From contig DATNPH010000251.1 of assembly GCA_036703315.1 (NCBI GenBank), positions 1-16,369 of the forward strand: DNA of 16,369 nucleotides, written 5' to 3'. This document shows positions 7,823 to 14,797 of the stretch, piece after piece (position 1 is the stretch's first letter; each line of letters starts with the position of its first letter). The stretch is from DATNPH01 sp036703315 (GTDB lineage Bacteria > Cyanobacteriota > Cyanobacteriia > Cyanobacteriales > Coleofasciculaceae). The notes below the pieces were generated by a model, which had not been told where the DNA came from, did not search any database, and worked only from the letters and a program-made list of their open reading frames with translations. The translations under genes and the position numbers were made by a program.

Positions 7823-7894
7823 GCGGGTATAGCTCAGTGGTAGAGCGTCACCTTGCCAAGGTGAATGTCGCGCGTTCGAATCGCGTTACCCGCT
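7823..7894 (+). tRNA. tRNA-Gly (anticodon GCC)
   Basis: The 72-base sequence folds into a full cloverleaf: acceptor stem GCGGGTA with TACCCGC, D-arm GCTC-AGTGGTA-GAGC, anticodon stem TCACC with GGTGA around the loop TTGCCAA (anticodon GCC), and T-arm GCGCG-TTCGAAT-CGCGT. The discriminator base is T. The 3' CCA is not encoded, so this tRNA needs a CCA-adding activity such as the nucleotidyltransferase encoded at 3818-6673. Confidence 0.97.
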
Positions 7895-8342
7895 TGAGAC
7901 ACACCATCAGAGTAGAAACTACGCATTTTAGATGAGTAGTCCGGGTGATTAAAAATTGTGTCTTGAAACTATTCAATAAAGCCATGCCCAATGCATTTTC
8001 CTATTATGGGAAACCCTACAAAGAAAAAAAGACATTTGTCGATGTTTTTTGTAAGTGTTAATACAGATATTGGGTTCAACTTAAGTCTCAGGGCTACTGA
8101 ATTGATAGGAAACGCCAAAAGCGTTGCTGGGTTCGCCCAAATGCCGAACAGAAATTTGTGAAGCGAAAGGAAAGCGCTAATATTGAAGCATGGGCGCTTC
8201 ATCTCCGTCGCCCAAACAGGGGTCTTAGATACTACTAATCTGTATTGTGTGCCATAACACGTAGTAGCGTGAGTAATAAGCATTACGCTTCGGGTGTTTG
8301 GGATAATCTTAGCTAGAAGTAATTTGGTTTTGAATAGAGCCT
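7895..8342. other. 448-base stretch without a convincing gene
   Basis: The minus strand carries an open frame of 126 codons (7969-8349), but its translation has no recognisable domain, its start lies inside the next gene's start region, and its composition is not gene-like. Small inverted repeats are visible, for example CACG-N6-CGTG and AGCGT-N14-ACGCT around 8258-8290, together with GC-rich words such as GGGTTCGCCC. A structured non-coding RNA or a long leader of the downstream gene is possible; nothing firm can be said. Confidence 0.4.
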
Positions 8343-8750
8343 GTGCCATCTCAGAAAGCTCAGAAAATTGATTTGAATACTGAGTACCCCTGCCCTTGTC
8401 GGCGTCGGGGTTCTTTAATACCGATTACACTGACAGAAGCCTTTGGCTGCAATCGCTGTCAGCAAATTTTTGTGGTCGAAGAAAGTGGTTATGTGATTGA
8501 GCAACTATCCACAAGCTATCCCTACAAAAAAGCTTGGCGTTGGACAGGGCATCGGTGGAATACAGCTCATACCAGTATTGGTGAAAGCTATCTCCCCGTA
8601 GCCCTAGGAGTTGTCTTGGTATTGCTGATTGTCTGGCTGCCGCTAGCGCTACGCTCCCCAACAGGCCCTACCATTATTTTCTGGGCATTACTGGCGGTGC
8701 TGCTGGCGATACTTCCAGCACTAATGGTTTGGCTGGCTTACCGACGTTAG
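8343..8750 (+). CDS. zinc-ribbon-like protein with two C-terminal membrane helices, function unknown
   Basis: A 135-residue protein starting at a GTG. The N-terminal part holds two cysteine pairs, CPC (C17, C19) and CNRC (C36, C39), spaced like a small zinc-binding knuckle. Residues 40-80 are polar and aromatic (KKAWRWTGHRWN). Two hydrophobic helices follow (about 84-104 and 109-131), ending in a positively charged YRR, which predicts a membrane protein with the zinc-knuckle domain in the cytosol. I do not recognise a named family, although this looks like a conserved cyanobacterial hypothetical. The gene ends 5 bases before the proA-like ATG at 8756, so the two are probably translated from one mRNA. 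No clear Shine-Dalgarno precedes the GTG, so the exact start is uncertain. Confidence 0.8.
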   Translation: MPSQKAQKIDLNTEYPCPCRRRGSLIPITLTEAFGCNRCQQIFVVEESGYVIEQLSTSYPYKKAWRWTGHRWNTAHTSIGESYLPVALGVVLVLLIVWLPLALRSPTGPTIIFWALLAVLLAILPALMVWLAYRR

Positions 8751-8755
8751 CACCA

Positions 8756-10024
8756 ATGGATATAGAAGTCTATAGTCATGCACCTGACCCGATTACTGCC
8801 GTGAATCGGGCTTATCAGGCTTCTCTGGTTTTGGGAACCACCAAAGGAGTAGACCGTAGTCGAGGTGTCCAAGCTATGGCACAGGCGCTTGAAAAATCCT
8901 TTGATGATATTTTGGAAGCCAATACTCTAGATTTGGAAGCCAGTCGGGAAATGGCAGTGCCCGAGTTAATTTTGGAGTGGCTCAAGCTGACACCAGAGCG
9001 ACTCCAGGTAGCGATTCAAATCTTACAAAGGATTGGGGAGTTATCTGATCCCATCCGGCGGGTGATGAACGCGTCCTATCAACTTGACCACTCTCAGACC
9101 TATTGCCAACTGATGCCACTGGGCGTGATTGCTTTAATTTATGAGGCATTTCCTGAGTTAGGTGCAATAGCGGCAGGTTTTTGTATCAAGACGGGTAACA
9201 GCCTGATTCTTCGAGGAGGTAGCGAAGCCAGTCAATCTAACCAGGTGATTGCCCAAGCTTTACAGACTGCCCTGTATGAGGCAGGGTTGCCAGAGGGATG
9301 CCTGGAAATATTGCCTTCAGAACAGGGCGTTTCAATTCGAGATTTAGTCACTCAAGACCGATATCTGAATCTGGTTATTCCTTACGGACGACCAACACTA
9401 GTGCAGAAGGTGACACAGCTATCAACGGTACCCATTTTGAAGTCAGCGATGGGCAACTGCTACCTTTACTGGTCGGCGACGGGTAGTCTGGATATGGTAC
9501 GTTGGGTGATTTTAGATAGCCACGCTAGTGAGCCAGACCCTGTAAATGCGATTGAAAAGATTCTGATTAATCGCTATCAAAAGCCCTCCTCCTTGATGAT
9601 TCTGTGGAACAGCCTCAAGGAAAAGGGTTTTGAACTCAGGGGTGATAGCGAGTTAGTGTCTGAGTTTCCTGAACAGTTGTCCTTAGCGGCAGAATCTGAA
9701 TGGAACCAGCCTTATCTGGATAAGATAATTGCGTTTAAAGTAGTCGATAGCATTGAAGCCGCGATCGCTTGGATGAATCAGTATAGTAGTGGTCATGCTG
9801 ACTGCCTTGTTACTGAGTCTTATCAGGAAAGCCGCCAGTTCGCCTTAGGTATCGATAGCTCTTCAGTCTACATTAATTCCTCACCACGATTTTCACGCAA
9901 TCCGAAACGGGGAGACGCTGTTTTCCTGGGGATATCTAACCAGAAAGGGTACCGTCGAGGAATGATTAACTTAGAGGCGCTAACCACACTTAAGCAGATT
10001 GTTCAGGGAAATGGAAAATTTTAA
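8756..10024 (+). CDS. proA: divergent gamma-glutamyl phosphate reductase (ProA) paralogue
   Basis: A 422-residue aldehyde-dehydrogenase-fold protein, close to the usual ProA length. ProA reduces gamma-glutamyl phosphate with NADPH to glutamate semialdehyde for proline synthesis. ProA-like features include VIALIYEAFPE (123-133 region), the nucleotide-site KTGNSLILRGGSEA, and the catalytic cysteine in GNC (C235). Several normally invariant positions differ: YEARP is YEAFP, the signature AxxHI...GSxHT[DE] reads AIAWM...SSGHADCL (336-351), and the DGxRFGLGAE region near the C-terminus reads SRNPKRGDAVFLG (380-392). The ATG at 8756 is preferred; an in-frame TTG at 8729 would overlap the upstream gene. 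Some cyanobacteria carry two ProA-type genes, and this looks like the less typical one, so a role outside proline synthesis is possible. Confidence 0.88.
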   Translation: MDIEVYSHAPDPITAVNRAYQASLVLGTTKGVDRSRGVQAMAQALEKSFDDILEANTLDLEASREMAVPELILEWLKLTPERLQVAIQILQRIGELSDPIRRVMNASYQLDHSQTYCQLMPLGVIALIYEAFPELGAIAAGFCIKTGNSLILRGGSEASQSNQVIAQALQTALYEAGLPEGCLEILPSEQGVSIRDLVTQDRYLNLVIPYGRPTLVQKVTQLSTVPILKSAMGNCYLYWSATGSLDMVRWVILDSHASEPDPVNAIEKILINRYQKPSSLMILWNSLKEKGFELRGDSELVSEFPEQLSLAAESEWNQPYLDKIIAFKVVDSIEAAIAWMNQYSSGHADCLVTESYQESRQFALGIDSSSVYINSSPRFSRNPKRGDAVFLGISNQKGYRRGMINLEALTTLKQIVQGNGKF

Positions 10025-10027
10025 AAG

Positions 10028-10168
10028 GTTGAACGTTGAAGGTTAGCAAGTTGAAACTAAAGGTTATATCAATTGGTCTTAAAAATGACACAAATAGTCA
10101 AGGTAGTAGGTTGTAGCTTCCTTCCTACCACCTACTACCTAACACCTAAAACCTAATCAACCTTCAAC
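10028..10168. repeat. nested repeat element between convergent proA-like and desC genes
   Basis: GTTGAACGTT (10028-10037) followed by AAGGTTAGCA starts right after the proA-like stop codon and repeats words found at 3813-3822. GTTGAAGGTT (10035-10044) has its exact inverted partner AACCTTCAAC at 10159-10168, which touches the desC stop codon. A second inverted repeat lies inside (10101-10140). The pattern resembles a palindromic cyanobacterial repeat unit filling the whole intergenic gap. Confidence 0.7.
10101..10140. terminator. long inverted repeat, candidate two-way terminator
   Basis: AGGTAGTAGGTTGTAG (10101-10116) pairs with CTACCACCTACTACCT (10125-10140) at 15 of 16 positions around an 8-base loop. 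It lies between two genes reading toward each other, where a hairpin can end transcripts from both sides. There is no T-run on either side, so termination is inferred from position and structure only. Confidence 0.5.
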
Positions 10169-10980
10169 TATTTCTCGACCAGTCTCACCTTCTGTGCTAG
10201 ACCCAGCAGCTGTAGAAACTGAATGGTCATCCAGGTCAGGTCAATTTCCCACCATTTCATGCCGTGCCGAGCGGAATATTGATAGGCATGATGATTGTTG
10301 TGCCAGCCTTCACCATACGTTAGTAAAGCAACCCACCAGCAGTTTTTCGAGCGGTCATTAGATTCATAAGTGCGATAACCAAATTTATGGGTAGCACTAT
10401 TAACGAACCAAGTACAGTGAAACACAATTACAATGCGGGCAAAAATTCCCCACACGACAAAGGGCCAGCCTCCCAGCCAGTAGAGAAACAAGCCCAGAAC
10501 TACCTGGATCGGTACAAAATAGTTTTGGAAAAACTGATAAACTGGGTCATCTGAAATGTCTTTTGTAAAGCGAGGAATGTCGTCTTTCGCTGGCATTTCA
10601 TGGAGCATCCAGCCCATGTGACTCCACCAAAAACCTTGATTGGAATCATGGGGATCAGGCTCTTGATCAGAGTGCAAATGATGGATTCGATGCAGACCGA
10701 TCCACTGGATTGGTCCTCCTTGGCAGGCAAGGGTTCCGCAGAAAATGAGGAAGTATTCCAGCCACTTAGGGGTCTGAAAACTGCGGTGGGTGACTAGGCG
10801 ATGAAATCCCAATGTAATACCTAAGCCGCCGGTCACCCAGTGGAGAAACACCGCTAGACCAACTGCCGCCCAGCTAAAGTTGCTGGGAAGCAGTGCAAAA
10901 AGCGCTCCAATGTGTAGCACCGCCATGTAGATGATGGTAATCCAATCGGCGCGAAGTTTAGTGGATGTGGCAATTGTCAT
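10168..10980 (-). CDS. desC: acyl-lipid delta-9 fatty acid desaturase
   Basis: A 270-residue membrane di-iron desaturase. All three histidine boxes of the delta-9 group are present: HRLVTH (60-65), HRIHH (97-101) and HNNHH (227-231), with supporting GFHR and EGWHNNHH contexts. Hydrophobic segments at about 15-30, 35-57, 74-92 and 157-192 give the usual four-helix topology. DesC introduces the first double bond at carbon 9 of membrane-lipid acyl chains, which sets membrane fluidity and responds to cold in cyanobacteria. The ATG at 10980 is preferred; a TTG four codons upstream is possible but unsupported. The gene diverges from the PLP-enzyme gene at 11098, sharing a 117-base promoter region, and converges on the proA-like gene. 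Confidence 0.96.
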   Translation of the reverse strand: MTIATSTKLRADWITIIYMAVLHIGALFALLPSNFSWAAVGLAVFLHWVTGGLGITLGFHRLVTHRSFQTPKWLEYFLIFCGTLACQGGPIQWIGLHRIHHLHSDQEPDPHDSNQGFWWSHMGWMLHEMPAKDDIPRFTKDISDDPVYQFFQNYFVPIQVVLGLFLYWLGGWPFVVWGIFARIVIVFHCTWFVNSATHKFGYRTYESNDRSKNCWWVALLTYGEGWHNNHHAYQYSARHGMKWWEIDLTWMTIQFLQLLGLAQKVRLVEK

Positions 10981-11029
10981 GCAGTAACCCAATATGAAAA
11001 GACAATTTTTAAGATCTTGAGCGGCTATC

Positions 11030-11050
11030 GAAGTTTGATGTAAGAACTTC
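11030..11050. promoter_or_regulatory. inverted repeat in the divergent desC/PLP-enzyme promoter region
   Basis: GAAGTT (11030-11035) and AACTTC (11045-11050) form perfect 6-bp arms around a 9-base spacer, centred in the 117-base gap between two divergent start codons. The size and position would suit a dimeric regulator's operator. No regulator is identified and a chance origin is possible. Confidence 0.3.
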
Positions 11051-11097
11051 AGATTTAGGATTAGCTCTAAAACACCAATTCGACACTTGACGTTTTA

Positions 11098-12327
11098 ATG
11101 AACAGCTCACAACAGTTGCAAACCGCAGAAAAAGCACTATCCCCGATTTTTTACGCAATTGACACCTCAGTCAAGCAAAATCTCAAAAAAGTGCTAAATT
11201 CCTTTCGTCATCACCGCGTAGGTGTTCATCACTTTGCCAGTGTTAGTGGCTATGGTCATGATGATTTGGGGCGTCAGACGTTGGACAACGTGTTTGCTGA
11301 TGTGATGGGGGCCCAGTCCGCCGCCGTGCGAGTGCAATTTGTTTCGGGAACTCATGCGATCGCTTGTTGTTTGTTTGGTGTTCTTCGTCCTGGTGACGAG
11401 ATGCTAGCAGTTGCTGGGCCTCCTTACGATACGTTAGAAGAAGTCATTGGTTTACGAGGGCACAATCAAGGCTCTCTACTAGAGTTTGGCATTCATTACA
11501 GTCAATTACCTCTAACAACAGAGGGAACATTAGATTGGCACGCTTTAGGGCAAGCTGTGAGCGATTCCACGCGCTTGGTACTCATTCAGCGTTCCTGTGG
11601 CTATTCTTGGCGGGAGAGTCTGTCAATTGCTGATATTGAAAAAATTGTCCAGCTGGTCAAACAACAAAATCCCAATACAATTTGTTTTGTCGATAATTGT
11701 TATGGCGAGTTTATTGAAGATCGGGAACCACCAGCCGTTGGTGCTGACCTGATTGCCGGTTCCCTGATTAAAAATCCTGGCGGCACTATTGTAACGGCTG
11801 GTGGCTATGTTGCTGGTCGGGCAGATTTAGTAGAGGCAGCTGCCTGTCGCCTGACTGCACCGGGAATTGGCAGTTCTGGTGGCGCTACCTTTGATCAGAA
11901 TCGATTGCTGTTTCAAGGATTATTTCTTGCTCCCCAAATGGTAGGCGAAGCCCTTAAAGGCAATCACTTAACGGCTTATGTCTTCCAGCAGCTAGGTTAT
12001 CCTGTTAATCCTCAACCCATGGCACCCCGTCGTGATGTGATTCAGGCAATCCAGCTGGGTTCATCGGAGAAATTAATTGCTTTTTGTCGAGCCATTCAGC
12101 AGCACTCGCCAGTGGGTTCTTATCTCAACCCAGTGCCAGCCGAAATGCCGGGTTACGAAAGTCAGTTGGTGATGGCAGGAGGCACATTTATTGATGGCAG
12201 TACGTCAGAATTTTCAGCAGATGGTCCGCTAAGAGAGCCGTACATAGCATTTTGTCAAGGGGGCACGCATTGGACTCATGTAGCGATCGCTCTTGAAGCC
12301 GCTATAGAAGCCGTTGGATTCGCTTAA
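11098..12327 (+). CDS. methionine gamma-lyase / aluminium-resistance family PLP-dependent protein
   Basis: A 409-residue fold-type I PLP enzyme. The family pattern is visible from FRHHRVGVHHFASVSGYGHDD near the N-terminus, the cofactor-stacking FVSGTHAI (81-88), the aspartate in FVDNCYGEF (D199), and the PLP lysine in SLIKNPGG (K225), followed by the glycine-rich TAGGYVAG. The length fits the family (Pfam Met_gamma_lyase, YnbB-like). Members are annotated from loose similarity as aluminium-resistance proteins or cystathionine and methionine lyases; the true substrate in cyanobacteria is not known to me. The ATG at 11098 follows an AT-rich leader without a clear Shine-Dalgarno. The upstream region is shared with divergent desC; the downstream hydrolase gene starts 133 bases later with its own candidate promoter. 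Confidence 0.92.
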   Translation: MNSSQQLQTAEKALSPIFYAIDTSVKQNLKKVLNSFRHHRVGVHHFASVSGYGHDDLGRQTLDNVFADVMGAQSAAVRVQFVSGTHAIACCLFGVLRPGDEMLAVAGPPYDTLEEVIGLRGHNQGSLLEFGIHYSQLPLTTEGTLDWHALGQAVSDSTRLVLIQRSCGYSWRESLSIADIEKIVQLVKQQNPNTICFVDNCYGEFIEDREPPAVGADLIAGSLIKNPGGTIVTAGGYVAGRADLVEAAACRLTAPGIGSSGGATFDQNRLLFQGLFLAPQMVGEALKGNHLTAYVFQQLGYPVNPQPMAPRRDVIQAIQLGSSEKLIAFCRAIQQHSPVGSYLNPVPAEMPGYESQLVMAGGTFIDGSTSEFSADGPLREPYIAFCQGGTHWTHVAIALEAAIEAVGFA

Positions 12328-12356
12328 TAGAGATTAGTTAACGTTAAGTATTGATG

Positions 12357-12385
12357 TTGGTACTTGTATTGCGGCACTGTATATA
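12357..12385 (+). promoter_or_regulatory. candidate sigma-70-type promoter of the alpha/beta hydrolase gene
   Basis: TTGGTA (12357-12362) and TATATA (12380-12385) are separated by 17 bases and lie about 75 bases before the ATG at 12461. Each hexamer matches four of six consensus positions. The perfect spacing makes it plausible, but not proven. Confidence 0.35.
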
Positions 12386-12460
12386 GTTAGGGATTGTAGT
12401 CTAGCCACAGTATTACGCCCTTCGACAACGCAGGGAACATCCTATCAAAGGTTTCGGCTT

Positions 12461-13570
12461 ATGCTGTTTATGCCCCTCAATGTCCTGATCATCTGGTTGG
12501 TTGGACTGGTTTCCATCGCGATACTTGGCGGGGGTATTTACATTCTCTATGAGTGGTATATCGGTGAACTCGTGGAGATGTCCTACTTGTTAACCGGACT
12601 GGCAATGGTTGCCTGGTCTTTTGGGGGTCGTTTTATCAGCTTACCGCTTTGGCGTCGTTCGGGAACTGATGAACCTAAAGATACTCGCTCTAAAACAGTG
12701 CAGCGTGTGCCGCGTCCAGATGGTACGGTGCTGCAAGTGGAGTTCTATGGTCCTGAGGAGGGTCAACCGATTATCCTGTCACACGGTTGGGGCCCCAATA
12801 GTACCGTATGGTATTACGCCAAGCGACAATTGAGCGATCGCTTTCGAGTGATTGTCTGGGATTTGCCAGGGCTAGGAAAATCAAGTAAGCCGCAAAATAA
12901 GGATTACTCCCTCGAAAAATATGCCCGTGACCTCAAAGCTGTTGTTGACCTAGTAGGGGAAAAACCGGTTATGCTACTCGGACACAGTATGGGTGGCATG
13001 CTCATGCTAACCTTCTGTCGTCTGTTTCCTGAATATTTAGGGAGTCGGGTAGCTAGCTTAATTCTCGTGGATACTACCTACACCAATCCCCTGAAAACTT
13101 CTATTTTTAGCAAGTTATTACGCATTTTACAGAAGCCCTTGCTTGAACCTCTGTTGTACCTAACTATTGGGTTGTCACCTTTGTTGTGGCTGATGACTTG
13201 GTTGAGCTATCTCAATGGTTCGCTGCACATCAGTGTGGAACTGTCGGGATTTACCGGTACAGAAACGCGGGGTCAATTAGACTTCTCAGCTTTATTGTCA
13301 GCATTAGGTTCGCCGGGTGTTCTCGCTCGCGGTACACTCGCGATGTTCAAGTACGATGAAACGGCAACATTACCGATAATTAATGTTCCAGTGCTGCTCA
13401 TTGTTGGCGCTTCGGATATCGCTACTAAACCCACCGCCAGTATTCGCATGAAAGCAGAATTGCCTCAATCTGATCTGGTCATCTTAAAGCCAGGTGGACA
13501 CATGAGTTTGATGGAACAGAACGAGCAGTTTGCTAAAGCAATTAGGAAATTTAGTATTACCTGCCTGTAA
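12461..13570 (+). CDS. membrane-anchored alpha/beta hydrolase
   Basis: A 369-residue protein. Two hydrophobic helices (about residues 6-30 and 40-56) anchor the N-terminus in a membrane. The hydrolase domain then begins near residue 82 with a beta strand (TVLQVEFYG). It has the oxyanion motif HGWG (108-111), the nucleophile elbow GHSMGG with S176, the acid D319 in GASDIATKP, and the catalytic H347 in GGHMSLME. A hydrophobic cap (about 213-255) lies between strand 6 and the acid residue, as expected for lipid-like or bulky substrates. The substrate cannot be named; lipase, esterase, haloperoxidase or thioesterase activity are all possible for this superfamily. AAAGG lies about 10 bases before the ATG. 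Confidence 0.9.
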   Translation: MLFMPLNVLIIWLVGLVSIAILGGGIYILYEWYIGELVEMSYLLTGLAMVAWSFGGRFISLPLWRRSGTDEPKDTRSKTVQRVPRPDGTVLQVEFYGPEEGQPIILSHGWGPNSTVWYYAKRQLSDRFRVIVWDLPGLGKSSKPQNKDYSLEKYARDLKAVVDLVGEKPVMLLGHSMGGMLMLTFCRLFPEYLGSRVASLILVDTTYTNPLKTSIFSKLLRILQKPLLEPLLYLTIGLSPLLWLMTWLSYLNGSLHISVELSGFTGTETRGQLDFSALLSALGSPGVLARGTLAMFKYDETATLPIINVPVLLIVGASDIATKPTASIRMKAELPQSDLVILKPGGHMSLMEQNEQFAKAIRKFSITCL

Positions 13571-13879
13571 ATTATTATCACTTAGTGAGTTGTTACAAAA
13601 GTAGGCGATCGCTCTCGCCCATCTTCTTAAAAACAGACGGGGAGTGTGTGCTATCAGGAAAGGATAGTAATAGCATTTCTATTTTAGTCTGCTACAGATA
13701 TTACCTCCAAACCCCTCGATATTTTGGGGGAGCAAGAAGATTATCTGTAGCAAGCATTTAGGAAATGGATATAACTTTAACGAGATAAATCTTTGTAATT
13801 ACCAACTGCCTAATTGGTTTGCCTCAGGCTAGAAAAGTAGTCAACGCTTAATCATCTACCCTGACAGGAATGCTGACTT
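13571..13879. other. 309-base intergenic region upstream of the HAF gene
   Basis: No gene is seen. It contains a HIP1 octamer near 13604, a 61-base stem-loop (13691-13751, listed separately) and AT-rich DNA up to the HAF-gene start. GACAGGAATG (13862-13871) lies close to the ATG and may contain the ribosome binding site. Confidence 0.6.
13691..13751. other. 61-base stem-loop with perfect 10-bp outer stem
   Basis: GCTACAGATA (13691-13700) pairs exactly with TATCTGTAGC (13742-13751). The enclosed 41 bases carry a C-rich block (CCAAACCCC) and a matching TTTTGGGGG block able to form a second stem. It lies 120 bases after the hydrolase stop and 130 bases before the HAF start. It may be a mobile miniature repeat, a terminator without U-tract, or a small RNA. 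Confidence 0.5.
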
Positions 13880-14413
13880 ATGAAGACTCGTCTGTTAAGA
13901 AATTTCTGGATTGGTTTAGTCGGGGCAGCCGTTATGGCTTTGGGACTCTCGATACTGACGCATACCTCTGCTGCCATTACGTTCTCTTATACAATCACTG
14001 ACTTAGGAACCTTCGGGGGTACTAACAGCTATGCATCTGGCATCAATGACGCAGGGCAAGTTGTGGGTTATGCCGCAACTACTAGTGGGGTTAGTGGCGA
14101 TCGCCATGCTTTCTTGTGGGAGAATGGCACAATGAAAGACTTAGGTGCCCCCGCCAACTACTTTGCTGAAGCTGGGCACATCAATGACAGAGGACAAGTC
14201 GTCGGTATTGTGTACAACCGTGTGGATCATTATTTCGCGGCTTTATGGGAAAGGGGTAAACTGAAAGACCTCAACAGCCTGATTCCTGCAAATTCTGGAT
14301 GGGAACTAATCAGGGCAGAAGATATCAATAAAAAGGGACAGATTGTGGGCTGGGGGTTTTTCAACGGTCAAGGCCGCGCTTTTCTCCTAACGCCTACTTG
14401 GGTGATTCAATAG
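13880..14413 (+). CDS. exported HAF-repeat protein
   Basis: A 177-residue protein with a signal peptide: basic start MKTRLLR, hydrophobic core (about 10-27) and a probable cleavage site near THTSAA (27-32). The mature part has three repeats of the HAF extracellular repeat pattern, GINDAGQVVGY...HAFLWENGTMKDLG (54-89), HINDRGQVVGI...ALWERGKLKDLN (100-132) and DINKKGQIVGW...RAFLLTP (148-172). The family is exported, and its repeats are thought to form beta structures; no biochemical role is established to my knowledge. At three repeats it is short for the family. There is no PEP-CTERM or other C-terminal anchor, so it should be periplasmic or secreted. A truncated copy of its signal-peptide region lies downstream at 14687. 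Confidence 0.88.
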   Translation: MKTRLLRNFWIGLVGAAVMALGLSILTHTSAAITFSYTITDLGTFGGTNSYASGINDAGQVVGYAATTSGVSGDRHAFLWENGTMKDLGAPANYFAEAGHINDRGQVVGIVYNRVDHYFAALWERGKLKDLNSLIPANSGWELIRAEDINKKGQIVGWGFFNGQGRAFLLTPTWVIQ

Positions 14414-14483
14414 GCAGAACTTTCAAGAAATTGAGAAATAATGGATTAGCGATCGCTCATTCTTGTATTGAGAGGAGAAATCG

Positions 14484-14609
14484 ATGCGATCGCTCTGGTT
14501 TGTCCTGTTCAAACATTGTTCATCTCAACAAGACGCCTATAGCGGGTTAGCTCAGGTAGCGCTTGGTGTTCCAGAACCTTGGTCAAGGCAACAAAATGAA
14601 TTTTTGTAA
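14484..14609 (+). CDS. possible 41-residue small protein, unknown
   Basis: An open frame of 41 codons with a near-ideal Shine-Dalgarno AGGAG (14473-14477) six bases before the ATG. The translation begins MRSLWFVLFKHCSSQQDAYSG and ends in QQNEFL. It has no membrane helix of useful length, one cysteine and two tryptophans, and no recognisable family. A HIP1 octamer overlaps the start codon. It lies between the HAF gene and the HAF remnant, in a 468-base stretch otherwise without genes. It may be a real small protein, a peptide precursor, or chance. Confidence 0.3.
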   Translation: MRSLWFVLFKHCSSQQDAYSGLAQVALGVPEPWSRQQNEFL

Positions 14610-14686
14610 CTAGTTGCATAATTTCATTCGTCTGAGTCGAAGTATGTAGTAAAAGCTCACTTCACCTACATGGAAGAGCAAACTAG

Positions 14687-14797
14687 ATGAAGACTCATTG
14701 GCAAAGAAATTTTGTGCTCGATTTAGTTGGGGCAGTGGTGATTGCTTTGGGAGTCGAGATATTTGCTGTTACTAGTGCCACCCTACGTTTCTCTTAA
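14687..14797 (+). pseudogene. truncated remnant of a HAF-protein gene (signal-peptide region only)
   Basis: A 36-codon open frame reading MKTHWQRNF...TLRFS aligns without gaps to the first 36 residues of the HAF protein at 13880, with 20 identities counted by eye, including MKT, RNF, LVGA, ALG, TSA and the final FS. The frame ends in TAA exactly where the intact gene reads TAT (Y37), and the DNA after it no longer matches. This looks like an old tandem duplication whose repeat domain was lost. It could still be expressed as a short hydrophobic peptide. Confidence 0.75.

Noticed and set aside
7969..8349. 126-codon minus-strand ORF next to tRNA-Gly
   Set aside because: Its translation shows no domain or membrane pattern typical of a gene, and its start overlaps the GTG start of the better supported zinc-ribbon-like gene.
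8729..8755. TTG start giving ProA nine extra residues
   Set aside because: It would overlap the upstream gene's last codons, and the ATG at 8756 gives a normal ProA length.
2437..14493. About a dozen GCGATCGC octamers as possible regulatory sites
   Set aside because: These are HIP1 palindromes, widespread in cyanobacterial genomes; they lie in genes and spacers alike and are not specific here.
14541..14561. tRNA 5'-half-like sequence (GCGGGTTAGCTCAGGTAGCGC)
   Set aside because: It resembles a D-arm, but no matching acceptor strand, regular anticodon stem or TTCGA T-arm follows. It also lies inside the 41-codon ORF.
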